The position numbers and the translations under genes are program-made. 34,575 nt of DNA from an uncultured Lachnospiraceae bacterium (GTDB lineage: Bacteria > Bacillota > Clostridia > Lachnospirales > Lachnospiraceae): assembly GCA_910583835.1 (NCBI GenBank), contig CAJTYM010000042.1:1-34575 (forward strand), written 5' to 3'. Shown here piece by piece: positions 23,110 to 32,486 of this stretch. The notes beneath the pieces were generated by a model. It did not search any database. It saw nothing but the letters and a program-made list of their open reading frames with translations, and was not told where the DNA came from. The stretch's first letter is position 1. Each line of letters starts with the position of its first letter.

Positions 23110-23226
23110 AACAAAGTGGGCAAGCCCACAGGGGCTCCCCTACTCTTCAATCCCCTGGGGATTGCACACTTTGACGCGCCGAGCACAATTGCCAAGCAAT
23201 ATTTTCCTCTTGTGTGAGTGCGCATA
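23110..23226. repeat. Cluster of small palindromes and dispersed motifs
   Basis: Four pairings are seen: GTGGGC-AA-GCCCAC (23116-23129), AGGGG-CT-CCCCT (23130-23141), AATCCCC-T-GGGGATT (23149-23163), and CAAAGTG (23112-23118) with CACTTTG (23167-23173), which can enclose the others. 23146-23164 resembles 14196-14214 (17 of 19). TTGTGTGAGTGCGCATA (23210-23226) recurs at 34450-34466 with one change. The stretch lies between the glycosidase stop and the amino-acid promoter, with no convincing gene. Confidence 0.5.
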
Positions 23227-23272
23227 AATGCCGCAGATGACGGAATCGCCATCCACGGCAGCCATTATGACC

Positions 23273-26200
23273 TTATTTTGCTTTTATCTTTAGATTCTTC
23301 GCTTTCTTGGCAAACAGTTTCTTATACGCTTTCAATTTGCTTTTCGGCACTTTTACTACCATATTTTTCGTCCTGTGGTTGATAGCCGTCTTCACCGTCT
23401 TTAAGCGTTTGCTGTTGATGGTAAGGACGCAGCCGTTCCTGGCGCCGCTGAATGCATATTTCTCAATGGCAACAAGTCCGGTGCCGATTGTAATGCTCTT
23501 CAGATTCCTGCATTTGTCAAAAGCATGGGCCTTTATGGATTTCACATTATTGCCAATGGTTACTTTCTTCAGTTTCCTGTTGTTGGCAAACGCCTTAGCT
23601 CCGATGGCAGTTACCTTGTAAGTGATGCCGTTGTATGTTACGGCTGCCGGAACTTTGAGGGAAACTGCTTTCCGGTTGGCTGTGCCGCTGCATGATACGG
23701 TCTTCTTGCCGTTTACCTTAAATTTCAGTTTATTCTTAGCCGTATAGGCAGTCTGCCACTGCGCATATAAATCCATATTCCCTTCTATGCGAATCGGCAT
23801 CCCGGCTGCATAGCCCTTGCCCTTGCCATCCGCCCTGGTGTTCCAGCCCGCAAAGAATTTTGTCGTGCTTATGGGTGTGCCCAGTACTGTTGCCGTCTGC
23901 CCTGCTAAATAGGTTTTCTTATCTGCCGGCATGTCGCTGACCCTGCCGCCGTTATTGGCATGGTAAGCCACTCTATAAACCGCTGGCTGTGAGGCGCCTT
24001 GGGCTTCGACCGTGACTGTAAAGGCTGCCGAGACAGCAATCCTGCCCTCCGTATAGGTGACCGTAATGGTCTGTCTGCCTAACTGATTGCCCATAAAACC
24101 TGTAATGTCGCAGTCTGTTGGGCTTAGCGCCTCTTTTTTGCCGTCACTGTAGACAGCGTTCAGTTTCAGTCCCTCTGTATTCAGCTCCTGCGCCTCATTC
24201 AGCAGATATTTGGTCTTGCCTGGCGCAGAGACAAGCTGCAGTCCAGTAAGTTTCGCTGCCCGCACGCTGACGGCAAAATCCGCTGTGACTGTCACGCCGT
24301 TCGTATAGGTGACCGTAACCATCTGCCCGCCCACGCGGCTGCTGTCAAAGCCCGCGATGGCATAATCATTTTCCGACAGCTCCACCTGGGTTCCATCATC
24401 GTACACTGCCTTGACGGACATGCCTGATAAATCTAATTCTTCGCCCAAACTGTATACTTTCTTCGCCGGAGGGGTAAGGATGAGTTTCTCCAGTCTTAAT
24501 GCTTGCTGCCCCGCCTTTTCTATATAAATGTAATTCATCTGCAAGGTCGCATCCTGAGACAGGGCATAAACCTCCAATGGCTGCCCCTCTGCCACAGTAA
24601 CGATTCCCTTTACTTCACTGACGCCGTTTTCGGGGATATCCAGGGCATTTTGGTTCAGCTTACTGTCTGTCTCGGCATTTCCGACACCGGCATACACATC
24701 CGGGTTTGCGGCATTGCCCCAGGAATTGCCCATGCCCACGGTAACTTTGTATTCTCCCGCTTCCGCTTCAAAGCGGTATTTCACATATCTTGGATCAATA
24801 TTGGCTGTGTCCTGCCCATGCGCATAGCGGAAAGACGCTGTCTTTGCCACATCTTCCGTCAGCCGTTCATTCGCCCACTGGTAGGTTGTGTACGCTGCCG
24901 CGCTGCCCGCTGCCGCTTCCTGAGGGATGCCGATGGCAAGGTCGTTATCCGAAACTGCCACGCCCCAGGATTTCTGCGTCTGGGGGTCTTTTCCATAAAT
25001 GCGGTCTGTCGTACTCTGATATCTGCCAATCCTGTCTTCCTCAGATGCCGTCTCCGGGTCAAAATCCCCACAATCCACGAAATAAATCAGGTTAGGGTCA
25101 TCGGTTTGCGGTGCACGTTTCTTCTCTACATTTACCTTGAAGCTGGTCTGCACGGTTTTGCCGTTTTCCGTATAGCGCACCGTAATGGTCTGCTCACCGA
25201 GCCTTGCGCCGTCAAACCCTTCCAGTACGCAGTCCGCCAAATCCACCTCTGCTGAAGTTCCGTCCTTATAGGCGGCAGTAATTACCAGTCCGCTAATATC
25301 CAGTTCCTCTCCCTGATAATACCTGGTCTTTTCGGGCATCGCCGTTACCGCAAGAGACATGATTTCCTCTTCTGCGGACTTCGCCCTGGCAATATTGATA
25401 TAATTCATCTGGATTGTAGGCTCCTGGGATAAGGCATATACATACAAGTCCTCCCCCTGAACCTCAACCGTGCCCTGCACTTCTTTGCAGCTGTCTTTGG
25501 GAATATTTAGGGGCTGTGCATTCAGCTTTGTGTCCGTCCCGGCATTCCCGCTCTCTCCCACATAGACGTCCGGGTTGTGGGCGTTATCCCAGGAGTTGCA
25601 GCCCATGCCCACAGTCACATCGTAGCTGCCCGGCTCCACCTGAAAGCGGTATTTCACATACCTGGGGCTGATTCCGGCAGTGTCCTGCCCATGCGCATAG
25701 CGGAAAGACTGCGTCTTTGCCACATCGCCGGACAAAGTTTCCAATGCCCACTGATATTTGGTGTACGCCCCGGCGCCGCCGCGCGAATTCTGATTTGCTA
25801 TCTGGGGGTCTGCCTCTGAGGTTACCACGCCCCAGCGTCTGCCGGTACGGATATCTTCCTGATAAACCTGGTCTGTCACATGGTTGTATTTGCCGAATTT
25901 CTCGCCCTTTGCCAAAGTATCCGGGTTATAGTCCCCACAGTCTACCTGGTAAATATTTTTCTTAGACACCAGCGAAGCATCCCTGCCAATCTCTTCCACT
26001 GCAAAATTGTCAAGCAGCACCGTCCCCGCCACAAGCGTTGACGCATCTGCTTCAACCGTAACCTCCCCATCGTCTGCCATGGAAAACGCCAGCCTGTTTT
26101 CCTGATATTCCTGTGAAGCCGCAGCATTTACGGATTCTCCCGCCACTTTCAGCGCTACCGCCCCGCTTTGGCCGCCAAGCCCTTTGCTGTAAACAGACAA

Positions 26201-29200
26201 CGCATATTTGCCCTGGGGCAGTTTTACTGTCTGGGACAGACGGCTCCCTGCGCCCATCACTGCGTAATATCCCTCATAGCTGTCAGCCGCGGACTTCCTC
26301 ACCGTGACGTCCTTGGCCTGCCATTTGTCTGTCGTCCCAGTGCCAAAGCCGGCATTTTTCACATATTTATCCTGATATTCTTTGCTCGCCCCATCAAAAT
26401 GGATCTGCACTTTCACATCTTCCTGCACGTTGGTAACCTTAACGGTTGAGCTGTTGTCCTGATTTTTGAGCGCTGTTTCCGTAACGTCCTGCCCATTTAC
26501 CAGGACAGCTGTCAGCTCATTGCCGCTACCCGGAACTGCCGTAACCGTAAATTCTCCGCCGCGTTTTACACTGTTTTGGTCAACGGTGGCAAAACCTCCT
26601 CCGGTTGCCGCCAGGGCAATGCCGTATTCTTCTGCCAATACAATGGTATCTTCCGGTATGAAGGGCATCAGCACAAATTTATCGAAATTGGGGGCATAAT
26701 TGTCCAGGTCATTCTCGCCCGGCAATGCCGTGGTCCCGCCCCATTTCACATGCCAGCTGTCATCATTATAGATGCGGATGGCATTGTCGCCCTCCTGCAA
26801 TTGCACCGGGATACTCTTCTCTTTAAACGTGTCATCTGAAAACGTATTGATGAAGAAATACCGCTTTGCTTCCTGGCTATTGACCTTTACCGAAGCATAT
26901 TTATCTATAATCTTGGTGTTGTACCAGTGCGTTCCGCAAATGTCGTTGTTGGATTGGAAAATACGCAGCTGGTAAATTCCTGCCGTCGGCGCGTGGTATT
27001 TTATTTCCAGATATTTATTAACATCCGCTTCCGCGTCTGCGGAGCCTTCCATACCCACAACATACCTTCCGCCGGACGCGCCCATGCTGGACGCTGTCTG
27101 AATGGAAGAACCATCCGGGATACAGTCCTCCGCCTCAATCACTGTCTCGTGAAGCCTGTTGTTCCTCGCAGGAACCTGGCGCACCTGCATATAGTCCAAA
27201 GCTGCTGTCCTTGTAGTGTCAACGTCTATGATATTGATGCCTTTCTGCAAATAGACAGATACTTCCGATGTTCCCCAGGCGCTGCCGGTTTTCTTCAAGG
27301 CAAGCCTGGTATCAGGTTCCTTTAAAGTCGTGGCTGTATTGCCAATATAGAGATTCAGGTTGCCGCTGACCGCTGACTGATAGCGAAACGCCAGGTTGTA
27401 TAGGCCACTCTCGGCCACAACCACATTCCAGCGGATTCCGCCTCCCTGTTTCACAGAACGCGCCTCAAGCCCGGTGACATACCCATTGCTGGAGTAGCCG
27501 CTAAGCGCGGTCTGCGTGCACACTTTAGTGTCTTTATTTGCCAACAGGATATTGAAATCTGCGTGCTCCGCTTCATATCGCTGATTCACGGTCTTCACAG
27601 CCTGGTCTTTGGCCCCATACCATGTCACCGTGAGCGAATCGTGGGTAATGCTGCCGTTTCCAGCCGTCTTAATCTTTACGGTATGCGTACCCGCCGTGAG
27701 ATCCGCATACTGTGTCTTAATGCCGGTCATGCTGCCAAGAAGGGTATTTTCCATGACAAGTTCCTCCGCCTTGCCGCCATCCAGGGAAAATGTCTGATTG
27801 ATATTCTGGGGTCTGTGCCTGCTCATATTGTTGCGCTCTGTCCCAGTGGCATTTCCGTAAATGAAGTCTAAGCGGTATTTGCCGTCCACCGGCACTTCAA
27901 ACCGATATGTCATCTCTGCTCCCTGGGGCATATCCACAAGCCGGTCCGCAGAAATATAATACTGAGGATTATAATCCCCCGTCACCTTGATGCTGCAATT
28001 CCTGCCAAGTTCTGCTTCCTCTGCCTCATAGACCTTCTGATAAGCGCTTACCAGCGGGTCTGACACTTCCTCTCCCTCACCGGCTTGTGTAAGCGTCACA
28101 TTATATGCCGTAGAAAACTTCATATTATCAAGCGTAAGGATCACGCTCCCATCATCGCTGACTGGTAATGTCCCCTCCAAAATCGTAACCGTTCCCTCTC
28201 TTGCCCCATGGTAACCGGAAAACGCTGAGGACTCTACTTTCACATGTACCTTATCGGCATTCTCAAACGCTTTCGTCCGATTGACATGCAAAAGCCTGAC
28301 ATCCGCCCTTCCGTCCACACCGCCTAACAATGTGGTGGAAATTTTCTTGACGTCATCCACGGCTGCCACTCCGTATAATTTCTCATAGCTGGTGCTGGTA
28401 GACACTTTTACGGTCTTGCCTGACATATCGCCATACCATTTGAACAGCCACCATGCCCCATTTCCCTGGTTGGCATCCGCAGTCAGGTCGTTGAGGTTGT
28501 TTGCCTGATGCCAGAACGGCAGACAGCCATAAATCTTCTGGTCTTCCAGCCTGCCAATCCAATTGACGAGCCTGCCGGGCACACCGCATTCCGGGAAGTC
28601 CGCATATTCGTTGATGCAGATCTGGGGGATTTCCGGCACGTCTGCCCCCTGTGCAAATTTCTCAGGATGATCCTGTTTATACTGCGTCCAATCCGTAGTG
28701 TTCCAAATATTTTTGAAATCCTTAATCTCCCAATCCAGCCGTTCCAGCTTATCGGTCTGTAAGTCATGCCATGTGATGATATCCGCCATACAGTCGTTGT
28801 TGGCGCAGTACTGGATATGGCTTCTCATATCTACTGTTTTATCATATTCGTTGGTAAACTGGATATTATATTCCGCACTGTTGGGGCCTGCGATGGTCGC
28901 TGCCGGGTCCCCCTCCTTGATGGCATCATAATAAGCCTCCCAGGCCTGGTTAAATCCCGTGTCATTTTTCGGCGTGCCCTCATTGATGGGTATATAGATT
29001 AATGCCTTGTCAATGTCGATTGCGCTCAGGTTGTCACCGGCATGTTTTTTCTTCCAGGCATCTTTCCATTTTACCACCTCCGGCGCAATCGTGTCTTTGA
29101 GGACCTGTGCGTACTCCTTATGGTTGGCTGTGACACCGAACACGCCATAATAATTGCTGTTGTACATCATGACCTGCTCGCCGCCGGATTCAAAAAAGGA

Positions 29201-29515
29201 CTCTGCCACGTCCAAGGCGTCCCCATAGGGGTGTTCTGTGCCCAATGCGCCCTTAGTGCACAATACCTTGGGCTTTAAGGGCACCATCGTGTTATTGGTC
29301 GGCACTTCTTCACTGCTGATTCCATATAGGAAACCGGACGCTCCGTGAAGAATATCTCCGGTAGTATCCGTCAGGTCAACAGTAAGAGCCTGCCCGGACT
29401 GCCCAGCCGCCTGTACCGTGCCCTCTGCCGGAACATCCATGCCAAATAACAGCATGGATGCTGCCAGCAGCCCGGCAATTATCTTCTTTCCATGAAACAA
29501 TTTTCTCTTTCTCAT
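23273..29515 (-). CDS. Very large secreted multidomain glycoside hydrolase-like protein
   Basis: 2080 residues from MRKRKLFHGKK (GGAGGGAAAGGAT before ATG). A signal peptide ends near residue 37. Residues about 45-480 look like a clan GH-A (beta/alpha)8 glycosidase with candidate acid/base Glu179 (YIPINEGTP) and nucleophile Glu303 (CINEYADFP). Then come three CBM6/35-like modules (starting about 492, 645 and 790 with YEAE/IEAE motifs), a linker fold and a CBM-like module (to 1175), two malectin-like VDCGD modules (about 1188 and 1474), three bacterial Ig-like domains (about 1385, 1675 and 1753), an InlB-type B repeat (about 1848-1917) and a BspA-like leucine-rich repeat end rich in Lys. There is no LPXTG. 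The substrate is unknown; the last gene of the YesMN operon. Confidence 0.85.
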   Translation of the reverse strand: MRKRKLFHGKKIIAGLLAASMLLFGMDVPAEGTVQAAGQSGQALTVDLTDTTGDILHGASGFLYGISSEEVPTNNTMVPLKPKVLCTKGALGTEHPYGDALDVAESFFESGGEQVMMYNSNYYGVFGVTANHKEYAQVLKDTIAPEVVKWKDAWKKKHAGDNLSAIDIDKALIYIPINEGTPKNDTGFNQAWEAYYDAIKEGDPAATIAGPNSAEYNIQFTNEYDKTVDMRSHIQYCANNDCMADIITWHDLQTDKLERLDWEIKDFKNIWNTTDWTQYKQDHPEKFAQGADVPEIPQICINEYADFPECGVPGRLVNWIGRLEDQKIYGCLPFWHQANNLNDLTADANQGNGAWWLFKWYGDMSGKTVKVSTSTSYEKLYGVAAVDDVKKISTTLLGGVDGRADVRLLHVNRTKAFENADKVHVKVESSAFSGYHGAREGTVTILEGTLPVSDDGSVILTLDNMKFSTAYNVTLTQAGEGEEVSDPLVSAYQKVYEAEEAELGRNCSIKVTGDYNPQYYISADRLVDMPQGAEMTYRFEVPVDGKYRLDFIYGNATGTERNNMSRHRPQNINQTFSLDGGKAEELVMENTLLGSMTGIKTQYADLTAGTHTVKIKTAGNGSITHDSLTVTWYGAKDQAVKTVNQRYEAEHADFNILLANKDTKVCTQTALSGYSSNGYVTGLEARSVKQGGGIRWNVVVAESGLYNLAFRYQSAVSGNLNLYIGNTATTLKEPDTRLALKKTGSAWGTSEVSVYLQKGINIIDVDTTRTAALDYMQVRQVPARNNRLHETVIEAEDCIPDGSSIQTASSMGASGGRYVVGMEGSADAEADVNKYLEIKYHAPTAGIYQLRIFQSNNDICGTHWYNTKIIDKYASVKVNSQEAKRYFFINTFSDDTFKEKSIPVQLQEGDNAIRIYNDDSWHVKWGGTTALPGENDLDNYAPNFDKFVLMPFIPEDTIVLAEEYGIALAATGGGFATVDQNSVKRGGEFTVTAVPGSGNELTAVLVNGQDVTETALKNQDNSSTVKVTNVQEDVKVQIHFDGASKEYQDKYVKNAGFGTGTTDKWQAKDVTVRKSAADSYEGYYAVMGAGSRLSQTVKLPQGKYALSVYSKGLGGQSGAVALKVAGESVNAAASQEYQENRLAFSMADDGEVTVEADASTLVAGTVLLDNFAVEEIGRDASLVSKKNIYQVDCGDYNPDTLAKGEKFGKYNHVTDQVYQEDIRTGRRWGVVTSEADPQIANQNSRGGAGAYTKYQWALETLSGDVAKTQSFRYAHGQDTAGISPRYVKYRFQVEPGSYDVTVGMGCNSWDNAHNPDVYVGESGNAGTDTKLNAQPLNIPKDSCKEVQGTVEVQGEDLYVYALSQEPTIQMNYINIARAKSAEEEIMSLAVTAMPEKTRYYQGEELDISGLVITAAYKDGTSAEVDLADCVLEGFDGARLGEQTITVRYTENGKTVQTSFKVNVEKKRAPQTDDPNLIYFVDCGDFDPETASEEDRIGRYQSTTDRIYGKDPQTQKSWGVAVSDNDLAIGIPQEAAAGSAAAYTTYQWANERLTEDVAKTASFRYAHGQDTANIDPRYVKYRFEAEAGEYKVTVGMGNSWGNAANPDVYAGVGNAETDSKLNQNALDIPENGVSEVKGIVTVAEGQPLEVYALSQDATLQMNYIYIEKAGQQALRLEKLILTPPAKKVYSLGEELDLSGMSVKAVYDDGTQVELSENDYAIAGFDSSRVGGQMVTVTYTNGVTVTADFAVSVRAAKLTGLQLVSAPGKTKYLLNEAQELNTEGLKLNAVYSDGKKEALSPTDCDITGFMGNQLGRQTITVTYTEGRIAVSAAFTVTVEAQGASQPAVYRVAYHANNGGRVSDMPADKKTYLAGQTATVLGTPISTTKFFAGWNTRADGKGKGYAAGMPIRIEGNMDLYAQWQTAYTAKNKLKFKVNGKKTVSCSGTANRKAVSLKVPAAVTYNGITYKVTAIGAKAFANNRKLKKVTIGNNVKSIKAHAFDKCRNLKSITIGTGLVAIEKYAFSGARNGCVLTINSKRLKTVKTAINHRTKNMVVKVPKSKLKAYKKLFAKKAKNLKIKAK

Positions 29516-29546
29516 ATCCTTTCCCTCCTTGAACATAAGGACCGTG

Positions 29547-30863
29547 TCAATCTTCTGCCGCAACGCTTTCCATTATCTTGTCAATCTTCTGCTGTGCCGC
29601 TTTTGCTGCTTCCTGCGGCTCCTTCTCCCCTGTCATGACCTGGTTAAATGCCAGGGAAATCGCATCCGACACTTCCGGCCACTCCTCCAGAGGACCCCTC
29701 GCCTTGGCATACTCCAGTTCCTGCATAAAAATGTCCCTGACCTCATCCCCAGGAGGGTTATCCGCCATTTTCCTGTCCGCCGAAAGATACCCGAACGCTT
29801 CCGTCAGGTAGCTTACCTGTTCCTCAGCCGTCGCATACTCCAAAAACTTGAGCGCAGCCTCTTCATTTCCACCTGCAATCACCGCATAATTTTCTCCTCC
29901 GAGGACGGAGGCATATTCTTTATCCCTGGGAATCAGCGCAACTATCCAGTTCATGTCCGGCGCTTCCCGCTCCATAGTCGGAATCTGCCAGGAACCATTA
30001 ACCATCATCGCCACATTGCCGGAGATAAACTGATTCATCACATCCCCCTGGGTCCAGCTGATACATTCTTTGCTCATTGCGCCGGATTCTGTCAAATCCT
30101 TTGCCAGCGTCAATGCTTTTACGCCTTCCTCTGAATTGATTTCATGGAAATCTGCCCCTGCTGACCATATCCAGGGCATAAAGTTAAATGTCCCTTCTTC
30201 ATTCTGCAGGCTGCTAAAGGCAAGCCCTGTCACGCCTTCCCCAGTGAGCTTTTCCGCCGTTTCTTTCAGTTCCTTCCAGGTGGCGGGCGTTTTGCACTCC
30301 TGGGCTGCAAGCAAATCCTGATTACAGAAAAGCCCCAGACAGTTGACGCCAAAAGGCACGCCATAGAGCTTTCCGTCCAGCATACAGGATTCCACCGCCT
30401 GTGCATAGTAACCTGTCGTGTCAAACTTCCCTGTAAGGTCTGCGAAGATACCCATGGCGGCATAGGAAGCATGGTCAGAGGAATCAAGAATTGCCATGTC
30501 CGGCAGTTCATCTGCCGAAGCGCCTATCGACAGCTGTTTCTTAAAATCTGCAAAAGGCACGTACCTTGTCTCCACGGTAACTTCATCCTGAGACGCATTG
30601 TAATCACGGATTACTTTGTCAATTGCCTGCTGATGGCTTTCCGTCTCCCAGTAATACCAAAGGCTGACCTCCTGTCTGCCATCATCGGTGCTGTCTCTTC
30701 CGTATCCTGTTGCCTGCCTGCCACCTATGCTCCCTGTTTCTCCTGACGGCGCGCCTGATTCCGTCTCTTTTCCTGCATCTATCCTGCAGCCAGCCAGAAC
30801 CCCAACGCAAAATACAGCTGCCAGAAGCGCTGCAAACAATTTTCTCAGTTCCTTATCATTCAT
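29547..30863 (-). CDS. Extracellular sugar-binding lipoprotein, orphan (no local permeases)
   Basis: 438-residue family 1 solute-binding lipoprotein. The lipobox is at Cys26 (GVLAGC), followed by a Gly/Ser/Thr-rich linker to about residue 62, then the fold beginning VSLWYYWETESHQQAIDKVI. Internal motifs SDHASYAAMGIFADLTG and LYGVPFGVNCLGLFCNQDLL fit oligosaccharide binders of CUT1 systems. The start follows AGAGGAATT. It sits between the YesN regulator (90-nt gap) and the giant glycosidase (31-nt gap). No permease is within the operon as far as seen, so it either docks on permeases encoded elsewhere or works as a ligand sensor for YesM; both are inferences. Confidence 0.92.
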   Translation of the reverse strand: MNDKELRKLFAALLAAVFCVGVLAGCRIDAGKETESGAPSGETGSIGGRQATGYGRDSTDDGRQEVSLWYYWETESHQQAIDKVIRDYNASQDEVTVETRYVPFADFKKQLSIGASADELPDMAILDSSDHASYAAMGIFADLTGKFDTTGYYAQAVESCMLDGKLYGVPFGVNCLGLFCNQDLLAAQECKTPATWKELKETAEKLTGEGVTGLAFSSLQNEEGTFNFMPWIWSAGADFHEINSEEGVKALTLAKDLTESGAMSKECISWTQGDVMNQFISGNVAMMVNGSWQIPTMEREAPDMNWIVALIPRDKEYASVLGGENYAVIAGGNEEAALKFLEYATAEEQVSYLTEAFGYLSADRKMADNPPGDEVRDIFMQELEYAKARGPLEEWPEVSDAISLAFNQVMTGEKEPQEAAKAAQQKIDKIMESVAAED

Positions 30864-30953
30864 AATTCCTCTTTTCTTACCGATGTCAATAGTTTAACCC
30901 GCAAACATAAAAGTAGAAATGGGACATTTCTCAAAAAGGTCGACTTTTCTAAA

Positions 30954-32486
30954 CTACTTTTGCGCTTTCCGGTATTCTGCCGGAGAATAGCCGGTACATT
31001 CCCGGAACACCTTACCGAAATATTTGCTGTCCGCATAGCCCACCTGCCTGGCAACCTCATACTGCTTCATCTGCGTGCCTACCAACAGTTCTTTCGCCTT
31101 GTTTATGCGGTAATTCCTGAGGTAGCTGCTGTACGTTTCCCCTACCTCCCTGTGGAACTGCATGCTCAGGTATTCCGGCGTAACATTCAGCCTCTGGGCA
31201 ATCTCATCCAGGGTAATCCCCGACTGGTAAAATTCATGAATCATGCTCTTCATGCGCCTTACCGTCAAATGGTCGGTATTATCCTGCTGTTCCTTTGGCG
31301 GACAGATCTGTTCCAGCAAATGTTCCGCCGTCTCTTCCAATTCCTGGGAAATTTTCGCGCCCATGACCTTGTCAAGAATCTCCTGCTGATTCAAATTTAC
31401 ATAATCCAGCAAATCAATTTCCTTCGTGATATTGATAACTGCCCACAGGAAACGGATATAGCACTCCTTGATATCTTTGGGCGTATACAATTTCCCTTCA
31501 GAAAAATAATGGTAAAATTTCCTCGCCGTCTTCTTCGCCTGTTCCACCTCTCCCAGGCACAACTCCGTTTTCAGGCGATTTTCCAGTTCAACCGGATAAA
31601 CGCATACCTCCGTCTGTACCTTACAGACCTGAGGGTAAATTATCATCACATCCCGCCCCAGCGTAAGATTCCAGTCCATATACCGGTAAAGCGTGTCAAA
31701 CATCTCTTTCAGTGATCCAATGCCTTCTGCTTCCACAAAGCCCACGCTTCCGTCCGCCAGGTTTCCTGGCTCCTGCAGCAGCCGGCACTGAATCCTGCGT
31801 GCAAGTTCCCTGCTGTCGCCCATCCGGTAAATCACTATCACAAGCGACTGCTCATAATCTGCCCTGACAACACAAGACTGCAAATCTTTATATGCTCCAA
31901 GAAAATTTTCCCACTCTTTTTGTACTTTGCCTGCCCTGTCCTCATATGAATTTCCCAGGTAAACACAAACTTCTGCCATACTCTGGTGTGCCTGGATGGC
32001 ATATTGCGTACTAAAATATTCTTCCAGCCTCTCATCCGCCTGTAACTGCCCATAAAGAACAGCGCCTAACATCTGCTCTAAGGTACCAAGCAACTTGGGC
32101 TCTGTACCCTTCTCCTTTTCAATCTGCATTTTCATATGGTCCATGGCCCTGGAAAATTCATCTACCGATATAGGTTTGAGCAGATATTCCGTTACCCCCA
32201 GCCGCATCGCCTGGCGGGCATATTCAAATTCAGAATATGCGCTGATTACAATCGCTTTCGCTGAGATGCCCTGCTCCTGCATTTGCTGAAGCATTTCCAG
32301 GCCATCCATATCCGGCATACGGATATCGGTAATGACAATATCAGGCTTTTCATTTTGAATCAACTGCAGGCCACAGATACCATTCTCTGCACTGCCGGCA
32401 AATTCATAGTCCGTCCCCATCATTTCCAACAATCCCTGAATCCCTTCCCGAATCCTGATTTCATCCTCCACGACAACAACTCTCAT
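30954..32486 (-). CDS. YesN-type response regulator with AraC DNA-binding domain
   Basis: 510-residue regulator. The receiver domain covers residues 1-120 with phospho-acceptor Asp54 (DIVITDIRMPDMDG) and the conserved Lys in YLLKPISV. A middle region of about 280 residues has no clear family. The C-terminal AraC/XylS domain (about 405-510) has two helix-turn-helix motifs, ending YFGKVFRECTGYSPAEYRK. It probably activates this operon or others in response to the partner kinase. Its start overlaps the kinase stop as ATGA, so the pair is translationally coupled. Paired YesMN systems usually control carbohydrate genes, in line with the two genes downstream. Confidence 0.94.
   Translation of the reverse strand: MRVVVVEDEIRIREGIQGLLEMMGTDYEFAGSAENGICGLQLIQNEKPDIVITDIRMPDMDGLEMLQQMQEQGISAKAIVISAYSEFEYARQAMRLGVTEYLLKPISVDEFSRAMDHMKMQIEKEKGTEPKLLGTLEQMLGAVLYGQLQADERLEEYFSTQYAIQAHQSMAEVCVYLGNSYEDRAGKVQKEWENFLGAYKDLQSCVVRADYEQSLVIVIYRMGDSRELARRIQCRLLQEPGNLADGSVGFVEAEGIGSLKEMFDTLYRYMDWNLTLGRDVMIIYPQVCKVQTEVCVYPVELENRLKTELCLGEVEQAKKTARKFYHYFSEGKLYTPKDIKECYIRFLWAVINITKEIDLLDYVNLNQQEILDKVMGAKISQELEETAEHLLEQICPPKEQQDNTDHLTVRRMKSMIHEFYQSGITLDEIAQRLNVTPEYLSMQFHREVGETYSSYLRNYRINKAKELLVGTQMKQYEVARQVGYADSKYFGKVFRECTGYSPAEYRKAQK

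Noticed and set aside
22968..23252. Open frame of 94 codons on the minus strand between the glycosidase and the amino-acid operon
   Set aside because: No ribosome site, runs through palindromes and the mapped promoter into the next gene's leader, and the product resembles no protein.
24503..25255. Long plus-strand open frame (250 codons) opposite the giant glycosidase gene
   Set aside because: Antisense to a well-supported coding region, without a ribosome site; a result of codon use on the other strand. The same applies to 3878-4564 and 30960-31715.
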